Notes: generated by a model from the sequence alone, not told the origin. A stretch of DNA of 64,000 bases from Fibrobacter sp. UWH4 (GCF_900142475.1 NZ_FRAY01000003.1:310001-374000), one strand, 5' to 3'. Numbered from the stretch's first letter, positions 47,438 through 57,144 are shown. A program made the numbers and translations.

Positions 47438-49957
47438 TTAACCCAAGGTAACAGTCACCTTGTGCACACCCTTCGTAAAGATCGGGGCCACATCAGCGTC
47501 AATCTTCTTGCCATCGACGATCATCTCGGCGACACCCTTGCACACGTGCTTCGGGTTCTTCACTTCGATTTCGTAGGTAGCGCCGCGGAACTTACGGGTC
47601 ACCTTGAAGCCATCCCAGGAGCTCGGGATGCAGGGATTCACGATGAGGCCCTTGAAGCTTGCACGGACACCGATGATGAACTGCGTTGCAGCCTGGTAGG
47701 TCCAGGAGCTGGTACCGGAGAGCCATGCGTTACGGCCCATACCGAACTGCTTGTGTTCGTCACCGAGGATGTTCTGCGGATAGCAATACGGTTCAGATTC
47801 GAACTCGTCGAGCTTGGTGTTCTTGGCAGCCGGGTTAATTTGGCTGTAATACTGGAAGGCCTTGTCGCCACGGCCGAGAATCGTTTCGGCAATCATCACC
47901 CACGGGTTGGTGTGGAGGAAGATACCGCCGTTTTCCTTGGCTCCAGGAGGATAGGTAGAAATGCCACCCACGTTCGGGTCGAAGCCGCGGTAGCCCGGAG
48001 TAGAGCTCTTCACGCCGTTGGCGGTGTTGAGGAGCTTATTCAGGCTGTCCATGCCCATTACGGCGCGGTCGCCAGTAGCAATGCCAGAAATCACAGACCA
48101 GGACTGGCTGTTGCAGTAAATCTTGCCGTACTTGGCCTTGTTGGTGCCGTAGGCGTTGCCCTGCTTGTCGAACCAGCGGACCCACCACTTGCCGTCCCAA
48201 GCGCTGTCATTGAAGGCCTTCTTCACGTCTTCGTACCAGCCCTTGTACATTTCGACAGACTTGGTGTCGCCGAGAGCTTCGCAGATGTCCATCATTTCAA
48301 GGAGAGCCTTAGCATACAGGCCCGTGTTGAAGGAGGATTCTGCACCGAGCGGGAGGTTCATGCAGTCGTTCCAGTCGGCAAAGCCGAGGAGCGGGAGGCC
48401 GTGCTTACCGAGGTGAGTACGGGTAAAGTTGAGAGAACGCTTGAGGTGTTCGAGCACAGTGCCCTTTTCACGCTGAGCGCGCTTCTTGCCGGCTTCGTAG
48501 AACGGAACTTCCTTCTTGAGGAGGTCCATCTTGCCGGTTTCCTTGAGGTAGTTGGCAATAGTGAGAACGATCCACAGGTGGTCGTCGCCGTACCAGTCAG
48601 CGTAAGCCGGGTTGCCGTTTTCATCGAGCACACCCTTCTTTTCGCGAGAGTCACCGGCGTTAGCTTCGTTGCCGTTGTCTTCGGCAAGGGCAAGCGGAGC
48701 GTACTGGTGCATGGCGTTACCTTCCGGACGCTGCACAGAGAGCAGGTTCAAGGCGAGTTCCAATGCTTCTTCCGGCATGTGGCTCATCACGCCCATGAGG
48801 TCCTGGCTGGAGTCACGGTAACCGATACCGCGGCTGGTGCCGTAGCCCAGCTGATACAGGGACAGGTAGCGGCTCCAGTTCTTGGTGGTGTGGCACTGAC
48901 GCGGATTGTGCACGTTCACCATGGAGTTGAACGCTGCATCCGGAGTCTGCACCTGGATCGTAGAGAGGTACTTTTCCCAGAACTTGGCGAGTTCGTCGAA
49001 AGCCTTGTCGACGTTCTTCAAGTCGCGGTACTTGGCGATAGCCTTAGAGGCAACCTTCAGGCTCTGTTCCTGACCGAGCTGGGTGCAGGTGCGGAAGGTC
49101 TTGCCGGCGGCAATCTTGCCAGCGTGGATCATGAGAGCGGCAATGTTGTCGCCACGGTCGCATTCGCTGTTGGAAAGTTCTTTGTTGGCGAGGCTGAGCG
49201 GAGCGGCCCAGGAGCCCATTTCGTTTGCGCCGAGGAACACGCGGCGGTCGCCATCGAAGCTACCGACCTTGCAGTTAGCAGTCACGTAGTTCACGGCGAA
49301 GTCACGCTTCATGTAAGCGTACTGTTCGAGCACCACGTGGCCGTCCTTTTCCCAGTGGCCCTTGAGGGTCATGGTCTGCGGGACCCAGTCGGCGTTGGTG
49401 AGCTGCTTTTCAGCTTCGAAGTGGCTGAATTCATAAACCGGGATAATGTCCACTTCCTTGGAAGCCTTGTCGAGATTCGTGACCTGGATATCCTGGAGGA
49501 GAGTGTTGGAGCCAGTCGGCACGAAAATCGTCACCTGCGTACGGAGGCCTTCGCATTCGGCGATCCAGCGCATGTAAGAAAGACCCACGTGGCATTCCCA
49601 CTTCTTCATCTTGGTGAGAGTCGGAACCACGAACGGAGAGAACACGGTGTAGCCCTTGGCGTTCTTCACGCGGATATAGATGGTGCTGGCCTTAAAGTCA
49701 GAGCAAGGCATCTGGGCGATGTACTTGGTGATACGGTTCAGGGCCGGGTCGCCCTTGCAAACGAGGGTACCGCCAGTCGTATCGACGATACCACCAAAGT
49801 TCAAAGTACCAACATAGTTGCACCACTTGATCGGGGTTGCCGGCGTGGTGAGCACGTATTCTTTCTTGGCGTCGTCAAAGTAGCCGTACTTAGCTGCAGC
49901 CTTAGCTGTAACCTTCTTGGCCTTCGGGGCGCTCTTCTTGGTCTGTTTTGTAGCCAT
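47438..49957 (-). CDS. GH94 phosphorylase (cellobiose/cellodextrin phosphorylase type)
   Basis: 839 residues. GH94 landmarks: an N-terminal beta-sandwich with TPATPIKWCNYVGTLNFGG, YRDSSQDLMGVM near 380-391, the catalytic Asp region GFADWNDCMNLP at about 525-535, an NSQSWSVISG segment and GGIFLHTNPWVMIAE near 670. It phosphorolyses beta-1,4-glucosides to glucose 1-phosphate, conserving energy from cellulose breakdown in the cytoplasm. The exact substrate (cellobiose or longer) cannot be read. The first ~24 residues form an extra Lys/Ala-rich basic extension. GGAG precedes the ATG, and TATATTTG lies at 49993-50000 (minus). Confidence 0.92.
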   Translation of the reverse strand: MATKQTKKSAPKAKKVTAKAAAKYGYFDDAKKEYVLTTPATPIKWCNYVGTLNFGGIVDTTGGTLVCKGDPALNRITKYIAQMPCSDFKASTIYIRVKNAKGYTVFSPFVVPTLTKMKKWECHVGLSYMRWIAECEGLRTQVTIFVPTGSNTLLQDIQVTNLDKASKEVDIIPVYEFSHFEAEKQLTNADWVPQTMTLKGHWEKDGHVVLEQYAYMKRDFAVNYVTANCKVGSFDGDRRVFLGANEMGSWAAPLSLANKELSNSECDRGDNIAALMIHAGKIAAGKTFRTCTQLGQEQSLKVASKAIAKYRDLKNVDKAFDELAKFWEKYLSTIQVQTPDAAFNSMVNVHNPRQCHTTKNWSRYLSLYQLGYGTSRGIGYRDSSQDLMGVMSHMPEEALELALNLLSVQRPEGNAMHQYAPLALAEDNGNEANAGDSREKKGVLDENGNPAYADWYGDDHLWIVLTIANYLKETGKMDLLKKEVPFYEAGKKRAQREKGTVLEHLKRSLNFTRTHLGKHGLPLLGFADWNDCMNLPLGAESSFNTGLYAKALLEMMDICEALGDTKSVEMYKGWYEDVKKAFNDSAWDGKWWVRWFDKQGNAYGTNKAKYGKIYCNSQSWSVISGIATGDRAVMGMDSLNKLLNTANGVKSSTPGYRGFDPNVGGISTYPPGAKENGGIFLHTNPWVMIAETILGRGDKAFQYYSQINPAAKNTKLDEFESEPYCYPQNILGDEHKQFGMGRNAWLSGTSSWTYQAATQFIIGVRASFKGLIVNPCIPSSWDGFKVTRKFRGATYEIEVKNPKHVCKGVAEMIVDGKKIDADVAPIFTKGVHKVTVTLG

Positions 49958-49992
49958 TGTTTCTCCGTAAGAGGGGGTTAAAAATTCAAGTG

Positions 49993-50000
49993 CAAATATA
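49993..50000 (-). promoter_or_regulatory. TATATTTG promoter element of the GH94 gene
   Basis: Minus-strand TATATTTG, 35 bp before the ATG with a GGAG ribosome site between. It lies next to a TTCTAAG-type degenerate repeat (50030-50082). Confidence 0.5.
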
Positions 50001-50082
50001 AAAATTTAGTCGGCAGAACTTAGACCGCTTCGCTCTTAGATCTTAGAAAAAAGTCTAAGTTCTAAGCTCTGAGTTCTAAGTT

Positions 50083-50685
50083 CTAACCTTTCTGGTTGAA
50101 ATTCTCAAAGTCTCGGTTTCCGAAGTTGATGTAGAAGTAGCCGTCGAGTTTCTTGTTGCGAACCGGATCGCGCAAAATGCCAATAGCGGCACGCACGTAC
50201 TTGAGCTCCACCAAAATGTGGTCGCGGCTCATGCAGTTGAGGAACGGACCTTCGGCAAACAAAGTCGGGCGCGGTTCTTCGGCAATCATCTTTTCCAAGT
50301 GATCCACTTCCTGCATCAAGCGGCGTTCATGCGCTTCGAGTGAACGGATCAGCTCCTTTTGTTCTGCTCCAAAAAGGAAAGCGAAACCAAGTGTCCTGGG
50401 GTCGTCGTTGAATCCTGTCAGGTGCTTGAGCACTTCCTTGCGTAGGGTCTCCCTTCCCTTTTCGGTAATCGAGAAAACAACACGTTCCGGACGATTACCG
50501 TCACGAACGTTGCGGCCTTCGATATTGCCGTGCTTTTCGAGAGTCGCAAGCCTGTTGTAAATTGTCGATGTACTGAGGTTTGCCCTGCGGTCCAGTTCAC
50601 GATTGCGAACCTCGGTAATGATGTCGTAACCGCTGCGCTTCTTCTCTACGATGAGGCCCAGCAGTACCAAGTCATAACGATTCAT
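50083..50685 (-). CDS. PadR family transcriptional regulator
   Basis: 200 residues: an N-terminal winged helix (MNRYDLVLLGLIVEKKRSGYDI, STSTIYNRLATLEKHGNIEG, RVVFSITEKGRETL) and a C-terminal helical effector/dimerisation domain of the Vir-like PadR group, ending FGNRDFENFN. ATG 50685 is preferred over 50709 because PadR proteins start at this motif. It is placed directly upstream of the GH94 gene in the same direction, with a repeat between, so it might regulate it. Its ligand is unknown. Confidence 0.85.
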   Translation of the reverse strand: MNRYDLVLLGLIVEKKRSGYDIITEVRNRELDRRANLSTSTIYNRLATLEKHGNIEGRNVRDGNRPERVVFSITEKGRETLRKEVLKHLTGFNDDPRTLGFAFLFGAEQKELIRSLEAHERRLMQEVDHLEKMIAEEPRPTLFAEGPFLNCMSRDHILVELKYVRAAIGILRDPVRNKKLDGYFYINFGNRDFENFNQKG

Positions 50686-50709
50686 ATAAACACCTTCTTC
50701 TAATTCCAC

Positions 50710-50893
50710 AGATGCAAAATCAAAAGTTTTTCACTTAATGAAAATTCATCTATTGGATTATTCCAACTTGGAATATAACTAAAAATTGTCGTGTTGAGAC
50801 TTTTTTTTCCAAAAAAAATGTACACACGGCTATAATTTTTGACTATAACAGCAAAAAGAACCGCGATTGTGGATTTATTTCGATTATACGAGC
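50710..50893. other. AT-rich intergenic region between padR and pilus genes
   Basis: Upstream region of padR with an AATCCAAT/ATTGGATT-type motif near 50752-50775 and poly-A/T runs. No gene was seen. It also follows the last gene of the pilus cluster. Confidence 0.5.
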
Positions 50894-51370
50894 CTAGTTC
50901 TCTTTTAACGTGAATTCGTCATTTTCGTACACCAATGTGACGCTCGTTGCATCAATTTTCTTCACGGTTACCCCCCAAATTTCCTGTCCAACGCTTACTA
51001 CTGCACTTTCACCACTGAACTTAAGAATTGCAACAGGATTGGAACCAGGTAGAATCGCATCCAGCGTAATTGAGGGAGGCGGAACCTTGCGAGCAGGTTC
51101 TTCAGTTACGACATCCTTTTTCACGCTCTTTACGGGAGCTGAAGTCTTAGGAGCATAAGATTGCGGTAATGCAAAGGGATCGCGACTCCCCCTATCCATC
51201 TTGGTTTGTGCATTCAGATTCTTAAGCAAACTCTTGAAATCCAAGGTGCGAACTTCGGAAACTTCAGAACTGGAATCCTTTTTTCCATTCACATTGTCTG
51301 CCATGCGGTAGAGGAATACCCCCCACACAAGCATTGTTGCGGTAAAAAGCAGAACAATAAACTTATTCAT
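50894..51370 (-). CDS. PilP-like pilus/secretion assembly protein
   Basis: 158 residues with one N-terminal membrane helix (about 3-22), then a disordered Ser/Lys/Pro-rich stretch containing MDRGSRDPFALPQS, and a C-terminal PilP/GspC homology-region-like sandwich (ITLDAILPGSNPVAILKFSGESAVVSVGQEIWGVTVKKID). It should link the PilNO inner-membrane complex to the secretin. ATG 51370 has GGAGG 5 nt upstream and overlaps the PilO stop by 8 bp. Confidence 0.75.
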   Translation of the reverse strand: MNKFIVLLFTATMLVWGVFLYRMADNVNGKKDSSSEVSEVRTLDFKSLLKNLNAQTKMDRGSRDPFALPQSYAPKTSAPVKSVKKDVVTEEPARKVPPPSITLDAILPGSNPVAILKFSGESAVVSVGQEIWGVTVKKIDATSVTLVYENDEFTLKEN

Positions 51371-51899
51371 TGCTACCTCCCGCCTTACCAAGAATGGACA
51401 TCCTTATGGATGCAATTATCAAATTATCCTTATCCGGTTGAACATCAATGGAAGAAATCTTCAAACAGTAAATTCCATTTTCCAAATCTGTCACAAAATC
51501 ATGAAAATTGTGATAATATCCACTGGCCTTGAAACTCACTGGATATTCCGCGCGGTTACCATGCAATTCACGTTCTGCTGTGGACAAATCCAACAGCTGT
51601 ACGCTATCTGAGGCAGCCGTTTCCAAAATACTCTTGAGAATCCCAGAAGCAGAAACTTCCACATTAATTCTAGAATCAATCTGAGCACTGATTTTCTTAT
51701 ATTCTGCGATCAACTCATCAGGAGATTTCGCATCGTCCTGCATAAGCGTTGTTTTATGAGCTTCGGCACGGATGGCGGTATATTCACCAACAGCGGCCAT
51801 TCCTACTGGTACTAAATACTTTGCAATGACAGCCACCACTATAGCAACGGTCAAAACAGAATAAATCAAAAAACGGTTTTTCTGGAAAAAGAGGCTCAT
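51363..51899 (-). CDS. PilO-like inner-membrane protein
   Basis: 178 residues: one membrane helix (about 10-32), a coiled-coil region, then a small alpha/beta domain (ELHGNRAEYPVSFKASGYYHNFHDFVTDLENG, KISSIDVQPDKDN), which matches the PilO/GspM ferredoxin-like fold, including the FHDFVTDLE helix. It forms a heterodimer with PilN in the periplasm. It overlaps pilN by ATGA. Confidence 0.8.
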   Translation of the reverse strand: MSLFFQKNRFLIYSVLTVAIVVAVIAKYLVPVGMAAVGEYTAIRAEAHKTTLMQDDAKSPDELIAEYKKISAQIDSRINVEVSASGILKSILETAASDSVQLLDLSTAERELHGNRAEYPVSFKASGYYHNFHDFVTDLENGIYCLKISSIDVQPDKDNLIIASIRMSILGKAGGSNE

Positions 51900-53095
51900 C
51901 GATTATCCTCCACCAAAATTTCAAATTTTACTACAGGATTACGGCGGTAGGTAGTCTTTTCTGTGCTCCTAAGGCGGGCATTGAAAAAGCCCGGCATATG
52001 TTCCAAAGCTTGCAACATCATAGAAACATCACCAGATGTTGAGGCCTGCCCCTGAATAATATGGGTATGGTTTTCAACATTCCATTTTGTAATCCATAAA
52101 TCTGCGGGAACAGTAGCGACGATATCCTTCATGGATGTAGCATAACGGCTGCGATGCGCTAGGAATACTTCTGTTTCGTCCCGGTCCTTTTCCAACTTTG
52201 CCTCAAGTTCAGCCAGTTGCTTTCGCTTTTCAAGTTTTTCTGTATATTCCTGGATTTTTCCTTCATTGGAGTAGCCATAATACATAACCCCACAACGGAA
52301 AAAAGCAACCATCAGCAAGGACATCACAAGAATTACTGTACATGCTTTCAGCGTCCTGCGGAAAAGAGCAGACTGCTTTATTTGCGCAAGGGCCTCCCCC
52401 GAAGTTGGCGAAGAAAATCCCCTCATCTTGTCCGAATGAAACAACCAAAAATCTTCTGCAGCAGCACAAGCCACGCTGATATGTTCCCGAACATCCACGA
52501 GCAAGTCCTTAACAAGGTAATTTTCGCGGATATATGAGGCAACCTCTTGAACCTTCTTTTCTGTGTCACCACCTGTCAAGCGATAGCAGGCAATAAGAGT
52601 ATGATCCTGAACAAAAAAGAAATCTATACAGTCACGTTCTACAAAATAGCAGAGCGAACTTCCCTGATTATCCTTCTGAATGGTATCTGCAACATAAAAT
52701 GCAGCAGGAACATGCTTTAAAATACTGAATCCAGCCTTCCGAACTTTTTCAGCAACAGCATCCACCGCATCTCTTGACGCGCCAATTCTGCAGACACCGT
52801 CGATGGAATCCACATTTTCAAAAAAACTTTCCTTATAACCAGGAATAGATATACTATCAACTTCGCCAAGAACCTTAATGTTGGTCAGGTCATCCACCAA
52901 TATGACGCCATCTGTTGCGCCACCATTTTTTAACTGGAAACGCCGACATTCCTCAAGAGTTCCCTCAAAGCTGACATCGGTAACACCCCTCCCCTTCTTG
53001 CGGAACACCCTCGAAATACGAGAATAATCGCAGCCCAGTTCAAGGCACCAGACATAACGTCCTAGAAAAACAGAAATTGCAGCCCCAAAAGACAT
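51896..53095 (-). CDS. PilN/GspL-like protein with a divergent PilM-like cytoplasmic part
   Basis: 399 residues. Residues ~1-235 are cytoplasmic and have PilM/GspL-like texture (GRYVWCLELGCDYSRISRV, HVPAAFYVAD, DLLVDVREH) but no obvious ATP site. A membrane helix (about 248-270), a coiled coil and a PilN-type domain (IVATVPADLWITKWNVENHTHIIQGQASTSGDVSMMLQALE) follow. It thus looks like a PilM-PilN (GspL-like) single chain. The TAATG overlap with the secretin gene suggests strong coupling. Confidence 0.72.
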   Translation of the reverse strand: MSFGAAISVFLGRYVWCLELGCDYSRISRVFRKKGRGVTDVSFEGTLEECRRFQLKNGGATDGVILVDDLTNIKVLGEVDSISIPGYKESFFENVDSIDGVCRIGASRDAVDAVAEKVRKAGFSILKHVPAAFYVADTIQKDNQGSSLCYFVERDCIDFFFVQDHTLIACYRLTGGDTEKKVQEVASYIRENYLVKDLLVDVREHISVACAAAEDFWLFHSDKMRGFSSPTSGEALAQIKQSALFRRTLKACTVILVMSLLMVAFFRCGVMYYGYSNEGKIQEYTEKLEKRKQLAELEAKLEKDRDETEVFLAHRSRYATSMKDIVATVPADLWITKWNVENHTHIIQGQASTSGDVSMMLQALEHMPGFFNARLRSTEKTTYRRNPVVKFEILVEDNR

Positions 53096-54993
53096 TACTT
53101 CTTAGCATCCTTTTTCTTAGGAATAATTGGTTTTTGAGCTTTTTCCAGTTCGTCTGCTACATCCACACTGGCGTCCGCTCCATAATAAATATGGGGCGTT
53201 ACAAAAATCAGAAGTTGACTTTTACTCTTGACACGTTCTACGTTCTTAAACAGCCATCCAATCACAGGAATAGATCCGAGGAACGGGACCTGGTTATACA
53301 CGTCATGCACGCCTTCCTTTACCATGCCACCTAACACAATAGTTTCGCCATTTCGTAGTCTTACAGATGATTTCACATAACGTTTGTTAAGTGTGGGAGG
53401 AACATTTGAGTTAAAGGATCCTTCGGGTTCTGAAAAATCCGGAACGATTTCACAAGTAATTTCTCCTTCGCCAGTAACGTAGGGTGTAACGGTTATATTG
53501 GAATTTGCTGCAATCTGTTCAAAACGTTGGGTAGTCTTATTCGTAACAGCATCACCCTGATTGTAGTCCACTTCAGAAGTAAGCATATAGTACTGAGTCT
53601 GACCAATGGTAAGTACAGCGGTTTCACCATTTAGGGTTGCAATTTGAGAACGAGCCTTCACATCCAGAATCTTTTCCTGTTCCATTGCCTGAATTTTTGT
53701 TACCATATCCTTAGGTACAGAAATAATTTCCCCAAGACCAATTCCATCAACAACGCTCTGAGTCTGTTTTGCATTAAGAGTCTGATCAATATTGGGGAAC
53801 AAAGCTTCAGACCCCATGTTCTTGGAAGCCTTGCCAAAAAGCAGATTCAAGCCATGGCTATGTCCTTTTTCAATATCCATATCCACCACGAGGACTTCAA
53901 TCAAAATCTGAGCCACCGGTAAATCCATCTTTTCAATGTACTGGGAAATCGCATCGAGAACATCGTAAGATCCAACCGCAATCAATGCATTCTGCGATTT
54001 AACCACCTGAATCTGGGTACTTTTGGTAAGGCTAGAGGGCAAAAGTCCAATAACAGTTTCGGCCTTCAAATGCTTCAACTTGATCAGCAGGGAATTATCC
54101 GCAGTCTGCATTTCATGGGGACCAATAAAGTAAACACCATCACGCTCCCAGAATGTGTAAGATGTTCCCTGGAACAAATATTTCAAAGCATTTTGCAAAG
54201 AAACATTTGAAATATGAGCCGTAATGTTACCGTCCAACTTTCCATAAACCATGGCATTCATCTTTGTCTGAGCCAGGATTTCACTTACAACATTTGCAAG
54301 AGGCGCTTCAATGGCTTCCACGCTAAGCAGAGAATCCTTACCATAGCGCACCTTGTACTTGCCATTACCGGCATTATTACCAGAAAGATTCCATGTAGGC
54401 TTCTTGAACGTTGCTACACCGTCTTCTTCTTCATATTCTAAATCCACCTTGCCAGCAATGAAATTCATTGCCTTTTCAAAAGACAACCCCTTGAAAAACA
54501 GGGTCACATTCTGCGTGGGCGAAAAATCATTTATAAAGATATTCTTGCCTGTGATCTCAGTAATCTTGCGAATAAGACTTGCAAGATTTGCATCATCCAC
54601 ATCAACACTCAGTTTATCCGCTTTCCATTCAACGATAAAACGCTTTTCAGGAGCCTTCGGCGTTTCCGGAACAACAGGAGCAGGCTTACGCACATGAATG
54701 ACACCTCGTTCCACGCTATATTCATAACCATTACCAGTCAAAAGTACACGCAAGGCATCCTTCAAAGGCTGGTTATTGAAATTGACTGTCACCGGGCCTT
54801 TCACTTCTGGAGCAAGGAATAGATTTAAACCATACTGCACGGCCATTCCTTGAAGCAAATCACGGATTTCCGTATTTTTCACATTCAGCTTATTGACTAC
54901 GACGGTATCAGCAATGGGCAATTCCTGAACCTGCGCAAATACCCCTGTAGCCCACAAGCTCATTAAAACAACGAATAGAAATGCTTTTTTCAT
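53095..54993 (-). CDS. Secretin of the PilQ/GspD family
   Basis: 632 residues with a signal peptide ending TGVFAQ. Three or four short N-domains follow, each with a VxGxITxxxxxxSLxxAL-like pattern (KGPVTVNFNNQPLKDALRVLL, FIAGKVDL, GNITAHISNVSLQNALKYLF). The N3-like LLPSSLTKSTQIQVVKSQNALIAVG segment precedes the secretin core, with VLGGMVKEG and the C-terminal VPFLGSIPVIGWLFKN...LLIFVTPHI. It forms the outer-membrane channel for pili or secreted proteins. The C-terminal tail is Lys-rich. Confidence 0.92.
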   Translation of the reverse strand: MKKAFLFVVLMSLWATGVFAQVQELPIADTVVVNKLNVKNTEIRDLLQGMAVQYGLNLFLAPEVKGPVTVNFNNQPLKDALRVLLTGNGYEYSVERGVIHVRKPAPVVPETPKAPEKRFIVEWKADKLSVDVDDANLASLIRKITEITGKNIFINDFSPTQNVTLFFKGLSFEKAMNFIAGKVDLEYEEEDGVATFKKPTWNLSGNNAGNGKYKVRYGKDSLLSVEAIEAPLANVVSEILAQTKMNAMVYGKLDGNITAHISNVSLQNALKYLFQGTSYTFWERDGVYFIGPHEMQTADNSLLIKLKHLKAETVIGLLPSSLTKSTQIQVVKSQNALIAVGSYDVLDAISQYIEKMDLPVAQILIEVLVVDMDIEKGHSHGLNLLFGKASKNMGSEALFPNIDQTLNAKQTQSVVDGIGLGEIISVPKDMVTKIQAMEQEKILDVKARSQIATLNGETAVLTIGQTQYYMLTSEVDYNQGDAVTNKTTQRFEQIAANSNITVTPYVTGEGEITCEIVPDFSEPEGSFNSNVPPTLNKRYVKSSVRLRNGETIVLGGMVKEGVHDVYNQVPFLGSIPVIGWLFKNVERVKSKSQLLIFVTPHIYYGADASVDVADELEKAQKPIIPKKKDAKK

Positions 54994-55005
54994 TTAAGCC
55001 TCAAA

Positions 55006-56382
55006 TCACATTACCGCTTCGGCGGCAATCTCCGATTCTGTTGTCAAACCAAGTTTAACCTTTTCAAGACCATCTTCTGCCAAAGTTTTCATTCCCTCGG
55101 CAACAGCCAGCTTTCGTAAATCCGATGTAGACACATTCTCATGAATCCTATCACGCAAAGTTTCGCTCATTTTCATCATCTCAAAAATGCCGACACGACC
55201 CTTGTATCCACTTCCTCCGCATGCCAAACAACTAGAATCTTTTCCACCACACTTGGGACAAATGCGGCGAACCAGACGCTGAGCCATAATAAAGTTTACT
55301 GCACTGGCCACTAGGAACGGCTCAACGCCCATATCAATTAAACGGGCAATAGCCGAAGGAGCATCGTTAGTATGCAAAGTACTGAAAACCAAATGCCCCG
55401 TCAAAGCGGCACGAATCGCAAGTTCAGCTGTTTCACTATCGCGGATTTCGCCCACCATGATTACATCGGGATCCTGACGCAGCAAGGTTCGCAGTGCAGC
55501 AGCAAAGGTCAAATCAATCTTTGTATTTACCGCAGTCTGTGTAATACCATCCAGTTTGTATTCAATTGGCTCTTCAATAGTGGAAATATTCAGCTTAGAA
55601 CTGCGAATCATCTGCAGCAAGGTATAAAGCGTCGTTGTCTTACCGGAACCCGTGGGTCCAGTAATCAGGAACATGCCATAAGGCTTGTGAATTTCAGCCT
55701 CAGCCATCTCAATTTGGTTAGGCAACATTCCCAGAGAATCCAAGCGATGAATAATCTGTCCTTTATCCAAAAGACGCAATACCATTTTCTGGCCGTAGTC
55801 CGTTGGCAGCGCAGAAACACGAATGTCCACAGCCTTGCTACCGTCACCAAAATGAATTCGGCCATCCTGAGGTCTACGATGTTCTGCAATGTCCATACTG
55901 GCCATGATCTTGATTCTAGAAACAGTTTCTGAAATCAAGCGCACGGGCAATTTGCGGACAATCTGCAATTCACCATCCTTGCGAAAACGAACTAAGAAAA
56001 CCTTCTCCCCAGGTTCAAAATGAATATCAGAAGCTCCGGTCTGCACGGCTTCGGAAATAATTTCATCTACAAGCCTTGCCACAGCGGAAACTGCACGTCC
56101 ATTTTCCTGCTTTGCACCAAAGGATGACTCGGAATGAGCAGCAAAAGTCTGAACCCACTCGGCAATACTATCGGGATCCGCTTCCACTGGCTGAACCAAA
56201 ATACCAGTTGCCATTTGGAGTTCTTGAACCAATTCCAAGTCAACTGCTGAAGGCATGGCAACAGTCAAATAACCCGTATTGTCGTCATATTTCACCGGCA
56301 AAACGGAGTAACGCTGCATAAGCTCCAAAGGCAAAAGCCTAAGACATGCGGGGCTTGGTGGATTCTTCAGCAGAAAAGCCAT
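55006..56382 (-). CDS. GspE/PilB-type assembly ATPase
   Basis: 458 residues: an N-terminal MshEN-like domain, then an ATPase with an ASDIHFEP segment, Walker A GPTGSGKTT at 242-250, an aspartate box and Walker B region (DPDVIMVGEIRDSETAELAIRAALTGH, about 303-330) and a tetracysteine zinc motif CPKCGG...CLACGG near 393-408. It powers extension of pili or pseudopili. It is shorter than PilB (~560), closer in length to GspE. No PilC/GspF gene is in the window. Confidence 0.92.
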   Translation of the reverse strand: MAFLLKNPPSPACLRLLPLELMQRYSVLPVKYDDNTGYLTVAMPSAVDLELVQELQMATGILVQPVEADPDSIAEWVQTFAAHSESSFGAKQENGRAVSAVARLVDEIISEAVQTGASDIHFEPGEKVFLVRFRKDGELQIVRKLPVRLISETVSRIKIMASMDIAEHRRPQDGRIHFGDGSKAVDIRVSALPTDYGQKMVLRLLDKGQIIHRLDSLGMLPNQIEMAEAEIHKPYGMFLITGPTGSGKTTTLYTLLQMIRSSKLNISTIEEPIEYKLDGITQTAVNTKIDLTFAAALRTLLRQDPDVIMVGEIRDSETAELAIRAALTGHLVFSTLHTNDAPSAIARLIDMGVEPFLVASAVNFIMAQRLVRRICPKCGGKDSSCLACGGSGYKGRVGIFEMMKMSETLRDRIHENVSTSDLRKLAVAEGMKTLAEDGLEKVKLGLTTESEIAAEAVM

Positions 56383-56385
56383 AAA

Positions 56386-57057
56386 CTATTTGGAAACAGA
56401 TGGAGCCAAGATAACGCGAAGAGTCTGTAAAACTAGACCTTCGGAACTACTGGTGTCAGCAACAACAAGAGTATCTACCGGAGTAAATCCAGATGCGGAT
56501 ACACTGAAAAGATTCTGTTTTGACGGGAGCGAATCCAGAATGGCACGGCCATTCTTATCGGTAGTAACATCAACAGCCTTGTGACTACCAGACGTTACTG
56601 AAACATTTGCTCCAGAAATCACGTCCATAGATGTTTCGTCAAGAACGATCACCGTATAGCGGTAATATCGTCCGGTATCGGCTTCCGTTACACCCTCTGG
56701 CAAAATAGCCAAATTCAAAGTACGCAACATCAAGGAGTAAGATGAATCTGCAATAGTCACAACATCAACTGTATCAGTAGGTATGTACCCCTCCATGAAA
56801 ACAATTACTTGATTCACATAACTCTCGGCAGACGGGAAAACCACCTTACCATTAGAATTTGTTTTCAACGTCTTCGAAACACCGTTTTCGGAAGTGAACT
56901 CCACGGAAGCATTTTCTACGGCCTTGCCAGTAACGCCATCACGCACAAGCACGGTATACTGCACCGGAATGCGGTCCAAATCTTCGTCTTCATCCTGAAG
57001 GCAGCCCCAAAAAACAAGGCTAGACGCCACAATCAAAAAAGCAAGAAACTTATTCAA
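56386..57057 (-). CDS. Lipoprotein with two carboxypeptidase-regulatory-like domains
   Basis: 223 residues: lipobox VFWGC (Cys near 19), then two tandem beta-sandwich repeats (YTVLVRDGVTGKAVENASVEF...NSNGKVVFPS and YTVIVLDETSMDVISGANVSV...DKNGRAILDSLP). The fold resembles carboxypeptidase-regulatory or Ig-like domains. As the first gene of the minus-strand pilus operon, 3 bp before the ATPase gene, it may be an outer-membrane or surface partner such as a secretin pilotin or adhesin. That role is inferred. Confidence 0.78.
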   Translation of the reverse strand: MNKFLAFLIVASSLVFWGCLQDEDEDLDRIPVQYTVLVRDGVTGKAVENASVEFTSENGVSKTLKTNSNGKVVFPSAESYVNQVIVFMEGYIPTDTVDVVTIADSSYSLMLRTLNLAILPEGVTEADTGRYYRYTVIVLDETSMDVISGANVSVTSGSHKAVDVTTDKNGRAILDSLPSKQNLFSVSASGFTPVDTLVVADTSSSEGLVLQTLRVILAPSVSK

Positions 57058-57144
57058 AATACCCTCTTAATTAATCATGGTAAAAGATAGCAATTTTAGC
57101 TATATTATCCAACAAAGAACTCCTCCTGATTTAGTAAACAGAAC

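Noticed and set aside
47462..49981. 839-codon open frame antisense to the GH94 gene
   Set aside because: It mirrors the phosphorylase codons, has His/Val/Leu/Glu-heavy composition and no domain. The opposite strand has clear GH94 motifs.
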